Below are positions 38,410 through 47,775 of a DNA stretch of 64,000 bases, in pieces. The stretch is from Vibrio sp. HI00D65 (GTDB lineage Bacteria; Pseudomonadota; Gammaproteobacteria; Enterobacterales; Vibrionaceae): assembly GCF_001635455.1 (NCBI RefSeq), contig NZ_LWEH01000159.1, positions 1-64,000 of the forward strand. The letters are read 5' to 3'. The translations under genes and the position numbers were made by a program. Position 1 is the stretch's first letter. Every line of letters begins with the position of its first letter. The notes under the pieces are model-generated. The model was not told the origin of the DNA. It ran no database searches and saw nothing but the letters and a program-made list of their open reading frames with translations.

Positions 38410-39969
38410 GTGAATATTCTTGGGTACACACAGAAGCTGGGCAAGGCATTAATGCTGCCTATCGCAACGCTTCCAATTGCTGGTCTTTTGCTGCGACTTG
38501 GTCAAGGTGATGTATTAGACATTGCATTTATGGCGCAAGCCGGTGGCGCGATCTTCAACAATCTGCCATTGCTCTTTGGTCTAGGTATCGCGATTGGTCT
38601 CTCTAAAGACGGTAACGGTGCAGCTGGTTTGGCTGGTGCAGTCGCTTACTTTGTTCTAACAGCGACAGCGACAACAATTAACGCTGATATTAATATGTCT
38701 TTCTTCGGCGGTATCTTCGCAGGTATTATCGCTGGTCACTCTTACAACGCTTTCCATGCTACACGCCTTCCTGAGTGGCTTGCATTCTTCTCAGGTAAAC
38801 GTCTAGTACCGATCATGGCGGGTCTATTCTCGCTAGTAGCTGGTGCGGTTGCTGGTGTTATATGGCCAACAATTCAAGGTGGTCTAGATGCACTGGCTCA
38901 CGCAATATCAACGTCTGGCGCTATCGGTCAATTCGTTTACGGTACTCTAAACCGTGCACTTATCCCTGTAGGCTTACACCACGTATTGAATTCGTACTTC
39001 TGGTTCGGTATGGGTACATGTCAAGAAATCATCGTTGCTGGTCAAGGCGCATTCGCTAACATCACTCAACTTTGTGTTGACCCATCACTGGCTAAAACTC
39101 TAGTTATCGGCCAAGAGCATACATTCACATTCGCTAATTCTGTAACTCCAGAAATCACTACTGTTGTTAAGGAAGTAACTGATACTGTGAAATCTGGTGA
39201 CCTAAACCGTTTCTTCGGGGGCGATAAAGGCGCTGGCGTATTCATGAACGGTTTCTTCCCAGTAATGATGTTCGGTCTACCAGGTGCGGCACTTGCTATG
39301 TACTTAGCAGCTCCTGCTGAAAAACGTAGCCAAGTTGGTGGTGCACTATTTTCAGTAGCATTCTGTTCATTCCTAACAGGTATCACAGAGCCGCTAGAAT
39401 TCATGTTTGTATTCCTCGCACCCGCTCTATACGCAATGCACGCTGTATTAACGGGTCTGTCTCTAGTTGTTGCTAACATGTTTGGTACGCTGCATGGCTT
39501 TACATTCTCAGCTGGTCTTATCGACTTTATATTGAACTGGGGTCTAGCAACTAAACCTCTAGTACTTCTCGCAATCGGCCTTGGCTTCGGTGCTCTATAC
39601 TTCTTCACTTTCTCTTTCGCAATCCGCGCTTTCAACCTGAAATCGCCTGGTCGTGAAGATGATGATGAAGCTGCAGCGACTCCAGCTGGTGAGGCTCCAA
39701 AAGGCGACCTTGCACGTCAATACCTAAAAGCTCTAGGTGGTCACGAGAACCTAACTTCAATCGACGCTTGTATCACACGTCTGCGTCTAACTCTTAAAGA
39801 CCGCTCTGTTGCTGACGAAGCAGTTCTTAAGAAACTAGGTGCTAAAGGTGTTGTTAAGCTAGGTGAAAACAACCTACAAGTTATCCTAGGCCCTCTTGCT
39901 GAAATCGTAGCTGGCGAAATGAAAGCTATCGGTGCAGGTGAAGACCTATCTGATGTAAAACTTCCATAA
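38410..39969 (+). CDS. nagE: PTS N-acetylglucosamine EIICB permease
   Basis: Inner-membrane permease that takes up GlcNAc and phosphorylates it. The 519-residue product has an EIIC domain (about 1-370, eight or more helices, ending near the ITEPLEF substrate loop and the following helices) and an EIIB domain with the phosphorylated Cys454 in SIDACITRLRL. The EIIA domain found at the end of E. coli NagE (648 residues) is absent, so EIIA-Glc (crr at 2.6 kb) must supply phosphate. The start is GTG, with AGGGGGA upstream. It diverges from nagA. A CRP site lies near -60. Confidence 0.93.
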   Translation: MNILGYTQKLGKALMLPIATLPIAGLLLRLGQGDVLDIAFMAQAGGAIFNNLPLLFGLGIAIGLSKDGNGAAGLAGAVAYFVLTATATTINADINMSFFGGIFAGIIAGHSYNAFHATRLPEWLAFFSGKRLVPIMAGLFSLVAGAVAGVIWPTIQGGLDALAHAISTSGAIGQFVYGTLNRALIPVGLHHVLNSYFWFGMGTCQEIIVAGQGAFANITQLCVDPSLAKTLVIGQEHTFTFANSVTPEITTVVKEVTDTVKSGDLNRFFGGDKGAGVFMNGFFPVMMFGLPGAALAMYLAAPAEKRSQVGGALFSVAFCSFLTGITEPLEFMFVFLAPALYAMHAVLTGLSLVVANMFGTLHGFTFSAGLIDFILNWGLATKPLVLLAIGLGFGALYFFTFSFAIRAFNLKSPGREDDDEAAATPAGEAPKGDLARQYLKALGGHENLTSIDACITRLRLTLKDRSVADEAVLKKLGAKGVVKLGENNLQVILGPLAEIVAGEMKAIGAGEDLSDVKLP

Positions 39970-40271
39970 TAAGGAAGTACTTAACTGAGCAGTAACTAAT
40001 ACTCTCAAGCAAGTGTCAAATTGAAAGCCTCCCATCTGGGGGGCTTTTTTGTATCTGCATCTTGAGGACAAGTGAGAAGGTTCGTTCTATTCTTCATCGA
40101 ATAGCAGAAATAATCGCAATTAACTGATGGTTCTTATTGTGCAAAGGCTAAGAATTGTGGATGATTAGCAACAATGATCTTTCTACCTAGGGTTAGCGTT
40201 AAAAGTGGCGTTTTGCTAGGGGAGGGAAGATAACTTTCTCTGACAATACTAAATATATAGAGGTGCTATAG
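39970..40271. other. nagE-glnS intergenic region
   Basis: 302 bases. The nagE terminator is at 40024-40051. The rest is glnS upstream sequence with no recognisable gene or box. Confidence 0.5.
40024..40051 (+). terminator. Terminator of nagE
   Basis: AAAGCCTCCC and GGGGGGCTTT (one G-T pair) over an ATCT loop, then six T. Confidence 0.92.
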
Positions 40272-41939
40272 ATGAGTGAAGCTGAGGCTCGTCCATCGAA
40301 TTTCATTCGCCAAATTATTGATAAAGATTTAGCGGATGGTACACACAGTAGCGTGCATACTCGTTTCCCGCCGGAGCCAAATGGTTACCTGCACATCGGT
40401 CACGCTAAATCTATTTGCTTGAATTTTGGTATTGCTCAGGACTACCAGGGACAATGTAATCTTCGTTTCGATGATACAAACCCTGAAAAAGAAGACGTTG
40501 AATACGTTGAGTCAATTAAGAATGATGTAAGCTGGTTAGGCTTCGAATGGTCTGGTGATATTTGTTACTCATCAAACTACTTCGATACGCTTTACGCTTA
40601 TGCTGTGGAATTAATTAATAAAGGCTTAGCGTACGTTGACGAGCTAAGTCCTGAGCAGATCCGCGAATACCGTGGCACGCTAAAAGAGCCAGGTAAAGCA
40701 AGCCCATACCGCGACCGCAGCCCCAAAGAAAACCTAGCGCTATTCGAAAAAATGCGTGACGGTGGCTTTGAAGAAGGTAAAGCGTGTCTACGTGCTAAGA
40801 TCGATATGAGCTCGTCATTCATGGTAATGCGTGATCCTGTTATCTACCGTGTTCGTTTTGCTCACCACCATCAGACAGGTGACAAATGGTGCATTTACCC
40901 AATGTACGATTTCACTCACTGTATCTCTGATGCGCTGGAAGGTATTACGCACTCTATCTGTACTCTTGAATTCCAAGACAACCGTCGTTTGTACGACTGG
41001 GTTCTAGATAACATTACGATCGATTGCCAACCTCGTCAGTACGAGTTCAGTCGTCTGAATCTTGAGTACACAGTGATGTCTAAGCGCAAGCTAAACCAAC
41101 TTGTGGTTGAAAACCTAGTTCAAGGTTGGGATGACCCACGTATGCCAACTATCTCTGGTTTGCGTCGTCGTGGTTTCACTTCTGCATCTATTCGTGAATT
41201 CTGTAAGCGTATCGGTGTGACTAAACAAGAGAACATGATTGAGTTCGGTTCACTTGAGTCTTGTATCCGTGATGACTTGAACGAAAATGCACCACGTGCA
41301 ATGGCTGTACTAGATCCGGTTATGATCGTGATTGAAAACTACGATGCAGACAAAGTAGAAACACTAACGGTCGCTAACCACCCGAACAAACCTGAAATGG
41401 GCACACGTGAAGTACCATTTACTCGTGAAGTTTGGATCGAGCGTGATGACTTCCGTGAAGAAGCAAACAAGAAATACAAGCGTTTGGTTCTAGGTAAAGA
41501 AGTTCGCCTACGTGGTGCTTACGTAATTAAAGCAGAACGTATCGAGAAAGATGCAGAAGGCAAGATTACAACTATTTTCTGCTCTTACGATGACGAAACG
41601 CTAGGTAAGAACCCAGCAGATGGCCGTAAAGTGAAGGGTGTTATCCACTGGGTATCTGCTGATAAAGCACTGCCAGCTGAGATTCGTCTATACGATCGTC
41701 TATTTACTGTGGCAAACCCTGCTGCTGCGGATGACTTCGCTGCCACGATCAACCCAGAGTCTCTGGTTAAGTTGAAAGGTTTTGTTGAGCCTAGCCTTGC
41801 GGACGCCGCTGCAGAGCAAGGTTTCCAATTTGAGCGTACAGGTTACTTCTGTGTAGATTCAAAGGATTCTAAAGCTGACGCGTTGGTATTCAACCGCACG
41901 GTTGGTCTACGTGATACTTGGGGTAAAGCTGAAGCATAA
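40272..41939 (+). CDS. glnS: Glutaminyl-tRNA synthetase
   Basis: Essential class I aminoacyl-tRNA synthetase charging tRNA-Gln. The 555 residues match E. coli GlnS in length. The HIGH motif is in [15 protein letters not shown] (about 33-47) and the KMSKS equivalent is VMSKRKL (about 268-274). The C-terminal beta-barrel anticodon-binding domains (about 340-550) are complete. GAGGTG stands 6 bases before the ATG. Confidence 0.98.
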   Translation: MSEAEARPSNFIRQIIDKDLADGTHSSVHTRFPPEPNGYLHIGHAKSICLNFGIAQDYQGQCNLRFDDTNPEKEDVEYVESIKNDVSWLGFEWSGDICYSSNYFDTLYAYAVELINKGLAYVDELSPEQIREYRGTLKEPGKASPYRDRSPKENLALFEKMRDGGFEEGKACLRAKIDMSSSFMVMRDPVIYRVRFAHHHQTGDKWCIYPMYDFTHCISDALEGITHSICTLEFQDNRRLYDWVLDNITIDCQPRQYEFSRLNLEYTVMSKRKLNQLVVENLVQGWDDPRMPTISGLRRRGFTSASIREFCKRIGVTKQENMIEFGSLESCIRDDLNENAPRAMAVLDPVMIVIENYDADKVETLTVANHPNKPEMGTREVPFTREVWIERDDFREEANKKYKRLVLGKEVRLRGAYVIKAERIEKDAEGKITTIFCSYDDETLGKNPADGRKVKGVIHWVSADKALPAEIRLYDRLFTVANPAAADDFAATINPESLVKLKGFVEPSLADAAAEQGFQFERTGYFCVDSKDSKADALVFNRTVGLRDTWGKAEA

Positions 41940-41965
41940 TTGTTAACGCTAACAAGCTATCTAAT

Positions 41966-41992
41966 AAAAACCGGCCTAGTGCCGGTTTTTTT
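41966..41992 (+). terminator. Terminator of glnS
   Basis: AAAAACCGGC and GCCGGTTTTT around CTAGT with a T run. Confidence 0.92.
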
Positions 41993-42300
41993 GTCACTGT
42001 ATATCCTGCCTATGGGGAGTAAATTTTGGTTGCTAGTAATGTGGCATCAAATATCTTCAGGTCGAGAATTGGTGATTTCTCCATTGCGGGAGTTGTACCA
42101 AAACACATATTCCGTTCTGTCTGGATTTCTGTGTTGACCCTCTGCGTTATAAATGTATAAGCAAAGTGCTTGAGCGGTCTCTGAGCCACCCTATTTAGTT
42201 AAAAAAGGTTAGGTTTTAGCGGCGTGAGACAAAATCGAATTTATCAAAATTATCTCTATCTGTTGTGACGGTTAGATCGGTATTCATGATCGCTACAAAT

Positions 42301-42330
42301 AAAAAACGCTGGCCGAGGCCAACGTTTTTT
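42301..42330 (-). terminator. Terminator of fur
   Basis: AAAAAACG and CGTTTTTT with GGCC-GA-GGCC as the apical stem; T runs exist on both strands. It begins right at the fur stop codon. Confidence 0.85.
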
Positions 42331-42780
42331 TTATTTCTTGGGTTTGTGTGCGTCTGGGTTACCTTTGCAATCACCCGTCATGCTTTTACCGTATAGATAT
42401 AAACTGTGGTTCGTTAGCTGAACGTTGTGACGCTTCGCTATCTCTTTTTGTCTCTCTTCGATGATGTCATCAGAGAACTCGATAACTTCGCCACAATCTA
42501 GACATACTAGGTGATCGTGATGGTGCTGTGTTGAAAGTTCGAATACAGACTTACCGCCTTCAAAATGGTGGCGAGTCACAATGCCAGCGTCATCGAATTG
42601 GTTTAATACTCGATAAACGGTCGCAAGCCCGATCTCTTCACCTAAGTCGATCAGCTTTTTATATAAATCTTCAGCACTAATATGTTGGCAGTCTGGTTGT
42701 TGTAATACTTCTAAAATTTTGAGCCTTGGGAGGGTCACTTTAAGACCAGCATCTTTTAGCGCTTGATTATTGTCTGACAT
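42331..42780 (-). CDS. fur: Ferric uptake regulator Fur
   Basis: Iron-responsive repressor of 149 residues. The N-terminal winged helix (GLKVTLPRLKILEVLQ; ATVYRVLNQFDDAG) is followed by the dimerisation domain with HHHDHLVCLDCG, where Cys93 and Cys96 and nearby histidines bind metal. The ATG at 42780 has CAGGAAAG upstream; a longer frame from 42822 adds 14 residues not found in Fur. fur sits near fldA, ybfF and seqA as in E. coli, except that a DUF4442 gene lies between fur and fldA. I could not define a Fur box in its own upstream region. Confidence 0.97.
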   Translation of the reverse strand: MSDNNQALKDAGLKVTLPRLKILEVLQQPDCQHISAEDLYKKLIDLGEEIGLATVYRVLNQFDDAGIVTRHHFEGGKSVFELSTQHHHDHLVCLDCGEVIEFSDDIIEERQKEIAKRHNVQLTNHSLYLYGKSMTGDCKGNPDAHKPKK

Positions 42781-42987
42781 ATACTTTCCTGTTGATGATC
42801 TGCAGCAATTAACAGAATTCAATATTAATCCTATTATAGTTTAGTCAGGCATAACAATAAACCACGAACTTCAAAGGGTTACTAATCAACATCACAATCT
42901 GTTTTGTAAATTGGAAGTATCTCACTTATAGTGGAGGTACGACCAGTTAAGGTGGCGGTAATTCTAATATGAACACGGAATGTTGTT

Positions 42988-43494
42988 ATGAATAAGCAAC
43001 TTGCAAAAATATATAAACCAAACATCGTAAAATTCGCTCTTAATATCTGGCCTCCATTTTGGGGAGCGGGGATAAAGATAGCCCATATTAGTTCGGATTT
43101 TAGAGTAGTAAAAACAGTGCTTAAGTTGCGCTGGTGGAACAAAAATGCCAATCGTACTCAGTATGGCGGCAGCATATTTTCCCTCACGGATCCTGTTTAC
43201 TCATTGATGTTAATGGGAATTTTAGGTGAAAGGTATTATGTGTGGGACAAAGAGGCGAGCATTAACTTCATCAAACCTGGTCAGTCAGATCTGTATGCAG
43301 ACTTTGAAATAAGCCAAGGTCAGCTTGATGAGATTTACCATCAGACTCAACTTGGTGAGAAGTGTTTTCCTGAGTTTATTATCTATGTCAAAGATAAACA
43401 GGGTAATGTGGTCTCAGAAATTCAGCGTACGCTGTATGTCAGAAAGAAGCCACAATTCAGAGATGATGACGAAGCACTAGAAGCAGAGTGCTAA
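42988..43494 (+). CDS. DUF4442 hotdog-fold protein (putative thioesterase)
   Basis: A 168-residue cytoplasmic protein of the DUF4442 family, which has the hotdog fold shared with acyl-CoA thioesterases (PaaI-like). Typical features are the N-terminal NIWPPFWGAGIKIAHIS, LRWWNKNANRTQYGGSIFSLTDPVY (helix with the active-site region near residues 48-72) and a C-terminal strand region ending in RTLYVRKKP. Its substrate is not known. It is divergent from fur and convergent with fldA, with a terminator between. Confidence 0.85.
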   Translation: MNKQLAKIYKPNIVKFALNIWPPFWGAGIKIAHISSDFRVVKTVLKLRWWNKNANRTQYGGSIFSLTDPVYSLMLMGILGERYYVWDKEASINFIKPGQSDLYADFEISQGQLDEIYHQTQLGEKCFPEFIIYVKDKQGNVVSEIQRTLYVRKKPQFRDDDEALEAEC

Positions 43495-43526
43495 TTTAGA
43501 CAAACAGATCTTATATAGACAAATAG

Positions 43527-43553
43527 AAAAACCTCCAATTAGGAGGTTTTTTC
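43527..43553. terminator. Terminator between DUF4442 gene and fldA
   Basis: AAAACCTCC and GGAGGTTTT over AATTA, with T and A runs on both sides; it lies between convergent genes. Confidence 0.92.
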
Positions 43554-43602
43554 ATATCTAAAGAGTTGTCACTAATTGTAACAATGGACAACTGCCAGAG
43601 AA

Positions 43603-44136
43603 TTAGTCTTCAAGTTCTGCTAGGCACATCTCTTCGTGGATTTGTTTAACCCAGTTAGATACACGCTCATCAGTTAGCTCTGGTTGACGGTCTTCATCGA
43701 TACATAGACCAACGAATTGACTGTCATCGCCTTCAACTAGACCTTTCGATGCTTCGAACTCGTAGCCTTCAGTAGAAGTATAACCTAGGATAGTACCGCC
43801 TTTCGCTTCAACGATGTCACGGATAGTACCCATAGCATCACAGAAGTATTCTGCGTAATCTTCTTGGTCACCACAACCAAAGATAGCAACAAGCTTAGTT
43901 GAGAAATCAATAGCTTCTAGCTCTGGGAAGAAATCATCCCAATCACATTGTGCTTCGCCGTAGTACCACGTTGGGATACCAAGCAGCAGTAGATCGAAGT
44001 TATCGATATCTTCTTTGCTGCTTTTTGCAATGTCTTGAACGTGAACGAGCTGTTTGCTCAATTGCTTTTGAATCATCTTAGCAACAGCTTCAGTGTTACC
44101 TGTATCGCTACCAAAGAAGAGACCTACACTTGCCAT
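43603..44136 (-). CDS. fldA: Flavodoxin I
   Basis: Low-potential FMN electron carrier for cytoplasmic reductases and radical-SAM enzymes. The 177-residue long-chain flavodoxin has the phosphate-binding loop FGSDTGNTEAV (residues 8-18), the tryptophan loop at PTWYYGEAQCDWDD and the second flavin-loop tyrosine in GCGDQEDYAEYF. The start at 44136 gives the family N terminus and has AAAGGT upstream; the ATG six codons earlier lacks a ribosome site. Synteny with E. coli fldA-fur and the DUF2788 gene in the same direction is preserved. Confidence 0.96.
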   Translation of the reverse strand: MASVGLFFGSDTGNTEAVAKMIQKQLSKQLVHVQDIAKSSKEDIDNFDLLLLGIPTWYYGEAQCDWDDFFPELEAIDFSTKLVAIFGCGDQEDYAEYFCDAMGTIRDIVEAKGGTILGYTSTEGYEFEASKGLVEGDDSQFVGLCIDEDRQPELTDERVSNWVKQIHEEMCLAELED

Positions 44137-44194
44137 AGAATCATTACCTTTCATTTTGTCTGTTGTCGGTGTAATAAAGTTTGGAGGGGAATCG

Positions 44195-44413
44195 TTAGAT
44201 CCCGGTTCCTTCCCAGCTTAGTTGGATTATCCCTTTGGCGATAAAACCTGCACAGCCAAGGAAAAGTACTAACCACACAATGCGACGACCAAATGGAGGA
44301 ACATTTCCTTGCTTGAGAACGTCCTTAATTGCCATACCGATCAAAAAGAAAATCGCGGCAAATAGGAGATCTAACCCAACAGATTCAATGATGTTCATGT
44401 AGTCGTAAAGCAT
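44195..44413 (-). CDS. DUF2788 small membrane protein
   Basis: A 72-residue protein with two membrane helices (about residues 10-30 and 44-65) around a short basic loop, as in the DUF2788 family, which stands next to fldA and ybfF in Vibrio. Function unknown. The ATG at 44413 has AAGG 5 bases upstream; an alternative ATG six codons upstream has no such site. It lies between ybfF and fldA on the same strand. Confidence 0.82.
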   Translation of the reverse strand: MLYDYMNIIESVGLDLLFAAIFFLIGMAIKDVLKQGNVPPFGRRIVWLVLFLGCAGFIAKGIIQLSWEGTGI

Positions 44414-44521
44414 GGGAACCTTATATACCAATTTTGCTTGGGCGCACTATATCACTGTTGCGAGATAAAGTTAATGTGCAGTGATTACTCAGCTCTCATT
44501 TATCTGCATGAAAAAGCGCAC

Positions 44522-45283
44522 TTAAGCGATGAATTTTCGAATTGCTCTCAGTACTTCATCTGGCTTTTCTGCGTGTAGCCAGTGGCCTGTATTCGCAATA
44601 ACGTGCGCCTTTGCGTTAGAAAATTGCTGTTGGACCGCAGTTTGGTGCTTTGCCGTGAGGTAATCAGACTCCCCACCTTTTATTAGTAAGGTTTTGACTG
44701 AGGTTTTGTCGATCGGTTCCCAACCAATAATGTGTGGGTAGTTGCTCAATAATGAAGTGACGTTAAAGCGCCACTCCATAATGCCTTGTTCTGACTTAAA
44801 CAGTGACTTCGTTAAGAACTGGCGAACACCGTCTATTTCTATATGTTTGGCGAGTATTTTAAGTGCTTCGGCACGAGATACTGGCTTTTCTTCAATGACC
44901 GCTTGTAGGCCGGCGAATACGTTGTCGTGACGGCTTTGGGTGTAAGCGACAGGTGCCATGTCCAATACAACCAGTTTATACAGCTCTAGATGTTGGGTAA
45001 GCGCCATAGCAACTTTGCCGCCCATCGAGTGACCAATGACAGTAACATCATTAAGCTCGAGATCTTTCAACAGTTGAGCGACATCTTGTGCCATCGCTTG
45101 GTAATTATGAGTATCACTGTGGAAGGATTGTCCATGGTTACGAAGATCGATACTCAGTACCTGATGATCGACTTTTAGATCCCTGGCCAGCAAGCCTAGG
45201 TTGTCCAGATTACCAAATAATCCATGGATCAAAACTATGGTGTGACCCTCACCTTCGATTTTATAGTTGAGCTGTACTGACAT
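44522..45283 (-). CDS. ybfF: Alpha/beta-hydrolase esterase YbfF
   Basis: Cytoplasmic esterase of about 253 residues. The oxyanion region is HGLFGNLDN, the nucleophile serine is in GHSMGGKVA (about residue 84-92), and the catalytic histidine is in NTGHWLHAEKP. E. coli YbfF hydrolyses short acyl esters including CoA thioesters. The frame extends to 45358, but an N terminus aligned with E. coli YbfF starts at the ATG at 45283 (MSVQLNYKIEG); an ATG at 45298 is also possible. The ribosome sites are weak at both. It diverges from seqA. Confidence 0.9.
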   Translation of the reverse strand: MSVQLNYKIEGEGHTIVLIHGLFGNLDNLGLLARDLKVDHQVLSIDLRNHGQSFHSDTHNYQAMAQDVAQLLKDLELNDVTVIGHSMGGKVAMALTQHLELYKLVVLDMAPVAYTQSRHDNVFAGLQAVIEEKPVSRAEALKILAKHIEIDGVRQFLTKSLFKSEQGIMEWRFNVTSLLSNYPHIIGWEPIDKTSVKTLLIKGGESDYLTAKHQTAVQQQFSNAKAHVIANTGHWLHAEKPDEVLRAIRKFIA

Positions 45284-45317
45284 TTTTATCTTATTCATGG
45301 TGGGTTTGACGTAGAGT

Positions 45318-45340
45318 ATCCGCGCGGATCTCGCTATAAT
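45318..45340 (+). promoter_or_regulatory. seqA promoter with embedded palindrome
   Basis: TATAAT at 45335-45340 is a perfect -10 box 37 bases before the seqA start. Immediately upstream is a 12-base palindrome, ATCCGCGCGGAT (45318-45329), ending in a GATC. A TTGACG at 45306-45311 is 23 bases from the -10, too far for a normal -35. Confidence 0.5.
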
Positions 45341-45376
45341 CCCCAAGAGTTTAAACATTGAGATTGTGAAAAGCGA

Positions 45377-45916
45377 ATGAAAACAATTGAGGTTGATGAG
45401 GACCTATACCGTTTTATTGCGGGTCAGACAGAACGTATTGGCGAAAGCGCTTCAGATATTCTGCGCCGCTTGTTACAGGTTGATAGCCAAGGCATGGCTC
45501 CGCTCGAAGAGATCGTAGAGCCGAAAGGTATCGTTGTTAGCAAAGAGGTAGGCTTTACTCCAGAGAAGTTCGATGGCGTTAAAGAAATGCGCTCACTACT
45601 AATATCAGATGAGTTTGCGTCACTAAAGAAAGCCATTGATCGTTTCATGTTAGTGTTATCAACACTGCATAAAATCGACCCTGAAAGCTTTTCAGAAGCA
45701 ACTCAAGTAAAAGGCCGTAAGCGTGTTTACTTTGCAGATAACGAAGCGACGTTGTTAGCAAACGGCAACACGACTAAGCCTAAAGCCATTCCACAAAGTC
45801 CTTTTTGGGTTATTACAAATAATAATACTAGCCGTAAGAGACAGATGGTTGAGCAGCTTATGAGCCGTATGAATTTCCAAGCAGAATTGATCGAAAAAGT
45901 AACAGGTTCAATTTAA
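45377..45916 (+). CDS. seqA: Replication-initiation regulator SeqA
   Basis: Binds hemimethylated GATC sites, sequesters the origin and organises new DNA. The 179-residue protein has the N-terminal oligomerisation domain (EVDEDLYRFIAGQTERIGESASDILRRLL, ribbon-helix-helix), a linker, and the C-terminal DNA-binding domain (KGRKRVYFADNEATLLANGN; NTSRKRQMVEQLM). It lies upstream of pgm as in E. coli, but a strong hairpin terminator separates them. The start codon has a weak AAGCGA site. Confidence 0.96.
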   Translation: MKTIEVDEDLYRFIAGQTERIGESASDILRRLLQVDSQGMAPLEEIVEPKGIVVSKEVGFTPEKFDGVKEMRSLLISDEFASLKKAIDRFMLVLSTLHKIDPESFSEATQVKGRKRVYFADNEATLLANGNTTKPKAIPQSPFWVITNNNTSRKRQMVEQLMSRMNFQAELIEKVTGSI

Positions 45917-45929
45917 CGAAATCTGATTT

Positions 45930-45977
45930 AAACCTCATAATATCCATGGATAAGAAGATATTATGAGGTTTTTTTGT
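45930..45977 (+). terminator. Terminator between seqA and pgm
   Basis: A 15-bp perfect stem AAACCTCATAATATC and GATATTATGAGGTTT with a 12-base loop and seven T. pgm lies 31 bases further on, so much of its expression must come from elsewhere or from read-through. Confidence 0.93.
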
Positions 45978-46008
45978 TTTTAAATTTTATATATAAGGAT
46001 GTCGAAAA

Positions 46009-47655
46009 ATGGCTATGCACCCTCGTGCTGGGCAAAAAGCTCAGCAGGAAGATCTTCATAATATTCCGGCTTTAGTGGCTAACTATTTCTTACAGCAACC
46101 GGATGCGACTAACCCAGATCACAAAGTACTGTTTGGTACTTCAGGTCACCGTGGTACTGCAGACAAATCAACATTTAACGAAAACCACATTCTAGCGATT
46201 TCACAAGCAGTGGCTGAAGTGCGTGCTGAGCAAGGTACAACAGGTCCACTTTTCTTAGGTAAAGATACGCACGCGTTATCTGAACCTGCGTTTTCTACGG
46301 TAATTGAAGTGCTTGTAGCGAACGGTGTTGAAGTTATTATTCAAGAAAACAATGGCTTTACTCCAACACCTGGTATCTCGCACGCGATTCTTACGCACAA
46401 TCTAGTGAATGACAAAAAAGCCGACGGCATTGTTATTACACCTTCACACAACCCACCTCAAGACGGCGGTATCAAATATAACCCGACACATGGTGGCCCT
46501 GCTGAAGCGGAACTAACGCAAGCTATTGAAGATCGTGCGAACGTTATTATTTCTGAGCAAATGCAAGGTGTTAAACGCACGCCTATCGCACAGGCTAAAC
46601 AGTCTGAGTTAGTGAAAGAAGTCGACCTAGTTGCTCCATACGTTGCTGATTTAGTTAACGTGGTGGATATGGAAGCTATCCAGAAAGCGAACATCAAAAT
46701 TGGTGTTGATCCTTTGGGCGGAAGCGGCATCGATTACTGGCGTCAAATTGGTAAAGCGTACAACTTAGATCTTACTCTGGTAAGTGAAGCGGTTGACCCT
46801 TCTTTCCAATTTATGTCTCTGGATAAAGATGGTGTGGTTCGTATGGACTGTTCTTCGCCATACGCAATGGCGGGCTTGCTTGCGCTTAAAGATGAGTACG
46901 CGCTAGCGTTTGGGAACGACCCAGATTACGATCGCCACGGTATTGTGACGCCAAAAGGTCTAATGAACCCTAACCATTTCCTAGCTGTTTGTATCGACTA
47001 TCTATGCCGTAACCGTGAAGGTTGGGGTAAAGAAGTTGCAGTTGGTAAAACTCTGGTATCAAGTGCATTGATCGACCGTGTTGTAGCAGACTTAGGTCGC
47101 GAACTTTGTGAAGTACCAGTTGGTTTCAAATGGTTCGTTGATGGCCTATACAATGGTCAGTTTGGTTTCGGTGGTGAAGAGAGTGCGGGTGCTTCTTTCT
47201 TACGTAAAGACGGCACACCTTGGTCAACAGATAAAGACGGCCTAATTCTTTGCCTATTGGCGGCAGAGATCACTGCGGTGACTGGTAAGAACCCACAAGA
47301 GTACTATGAAGAGCTAGCTGCTAAACACGGCGAATCTAAGTACAACCGTATTCAAGCGGTGGCAAATGGTGCGCAAAAAGACGTGCTTAAGAAGCTATCT
47401 CCAGAGATGGTATCTGCTGAAACACTTGCTGGTGATGGGATTACTGCTCGCTTGACACATGCTCCAGGTAATGGCGCTGCGATTGGTGGCCTTAAAGTGA
47501 CAACTGAGAACGGTTGGTTTGCTGCTCGTCCATCAGGCACGGAAGACATCTACAAGATCTACTGTGAAAGCTTTAAAGGTGAAGAGCACCTAAAAGCAAT
47601 TGAAGCAGAAGCTCAAGAGATTGTTAATCAAGTATTTGCAGCCGCTGGCCTATAA
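46009..47655 (+). CDS. pgm: Phosphoglucomutase
   Basis: Interconverts glucose-1-P and glucose-6-P. The 548-residue product has all four domains of the alpha-D-phosphohexomutase fold. The phosphoserine is Ser146 in [12 protein letters not shown], the metal-binding loop is DPDYDRHG, the sugar loop GGEESAGAS, and the phosphate loop [12 protein letters not shown]. Length matches E. coli Pgm. It follows seqA in the conserved seqA-pgm order. Confidence 0.97.
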   Translation: MAMHPRAGQKAQQEDLHNIPALVANYFLQQPDATNPDHKVLFGTSGHRGTADKSTFNENHILAISQAVAEVRAEQGTTGPLFLGKDTHALSEPAFSTVIEVLVANGVEVIIQENNGFTPTPGISHAILTHNLVNDKKADGIVITPSHNPPQDGGIKYNPTHGGPAEAELTQAIEDRANVIISEQMQGVKRTPIAQAKQSELVKEVDLVAPYVADLVNVVDMEAIQKANIKIGVDPLGGSGIDYWRQIGKAYNLDLTLVSEAVDPSFQFMSLDKDGVVRMDCSSPYAMAGLLALKDEYALAFGNDPDYDRHGIVTPKGLMNPNHFLAVCIDYLCRNREGWGKEVAVGKTLVSSALIDRVVADLGRELCEVPVGFKWFVDGLYNGQFGFGGEESAGASFLRKDGTPWSTDKDGLILCLLAAEITAVTGKNPQEYYEELAAKHGESKYNRIQAVANGAQKDVLKKLSPEMVSAETLAGDGITARLTHAPGNGAAIGGLKVTTENGWFAARPSGTEDIYKIYCESFKGEEHLKAIEAEAQEIVNQVFAAAGL

Positions 47656-47694
47656 TCGAATCTCGATTACTAGAGTCCCTACGTGATTAGAAGA

Positions 47695-47727
47695 AGGGTT
47701 GATGTGAAAGCATCAGCCCTTTTTATT
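47695..47727 (+). terminator. Terminator of pgm
   Basis: AAGGGTTGATG and CATCAGCCCTT form an 11-bp stem (one G-T pair) over TGAAAG with a T run. Nearly the same hairpin ends gltA at 49786-49822. Confidence 0.9.
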
Positions 47728-47775
47728 TGCCTGTGAGTAACCAGCTAAGACTAAGTCAACCCAATGACGAATGGA

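Larger units (their letters stand above)
41940..42330. other. glnS-fur gap
   Basis: 391 bases between convergent genes. Apart from the glnS terminator (41966-41992) and the fur-side terminator (42301-42330) I see nothing. A 65-codon frame starting directly after the glnS stop runs through the terminator and is probably chance. Confidence 0.6.

Noticed and set aside
41940-42137. A 65-residue frame after glnS
   Set aside because: It runs straight through the glnS terminator, has no ribosome site of its own, and lacks recognisable features.
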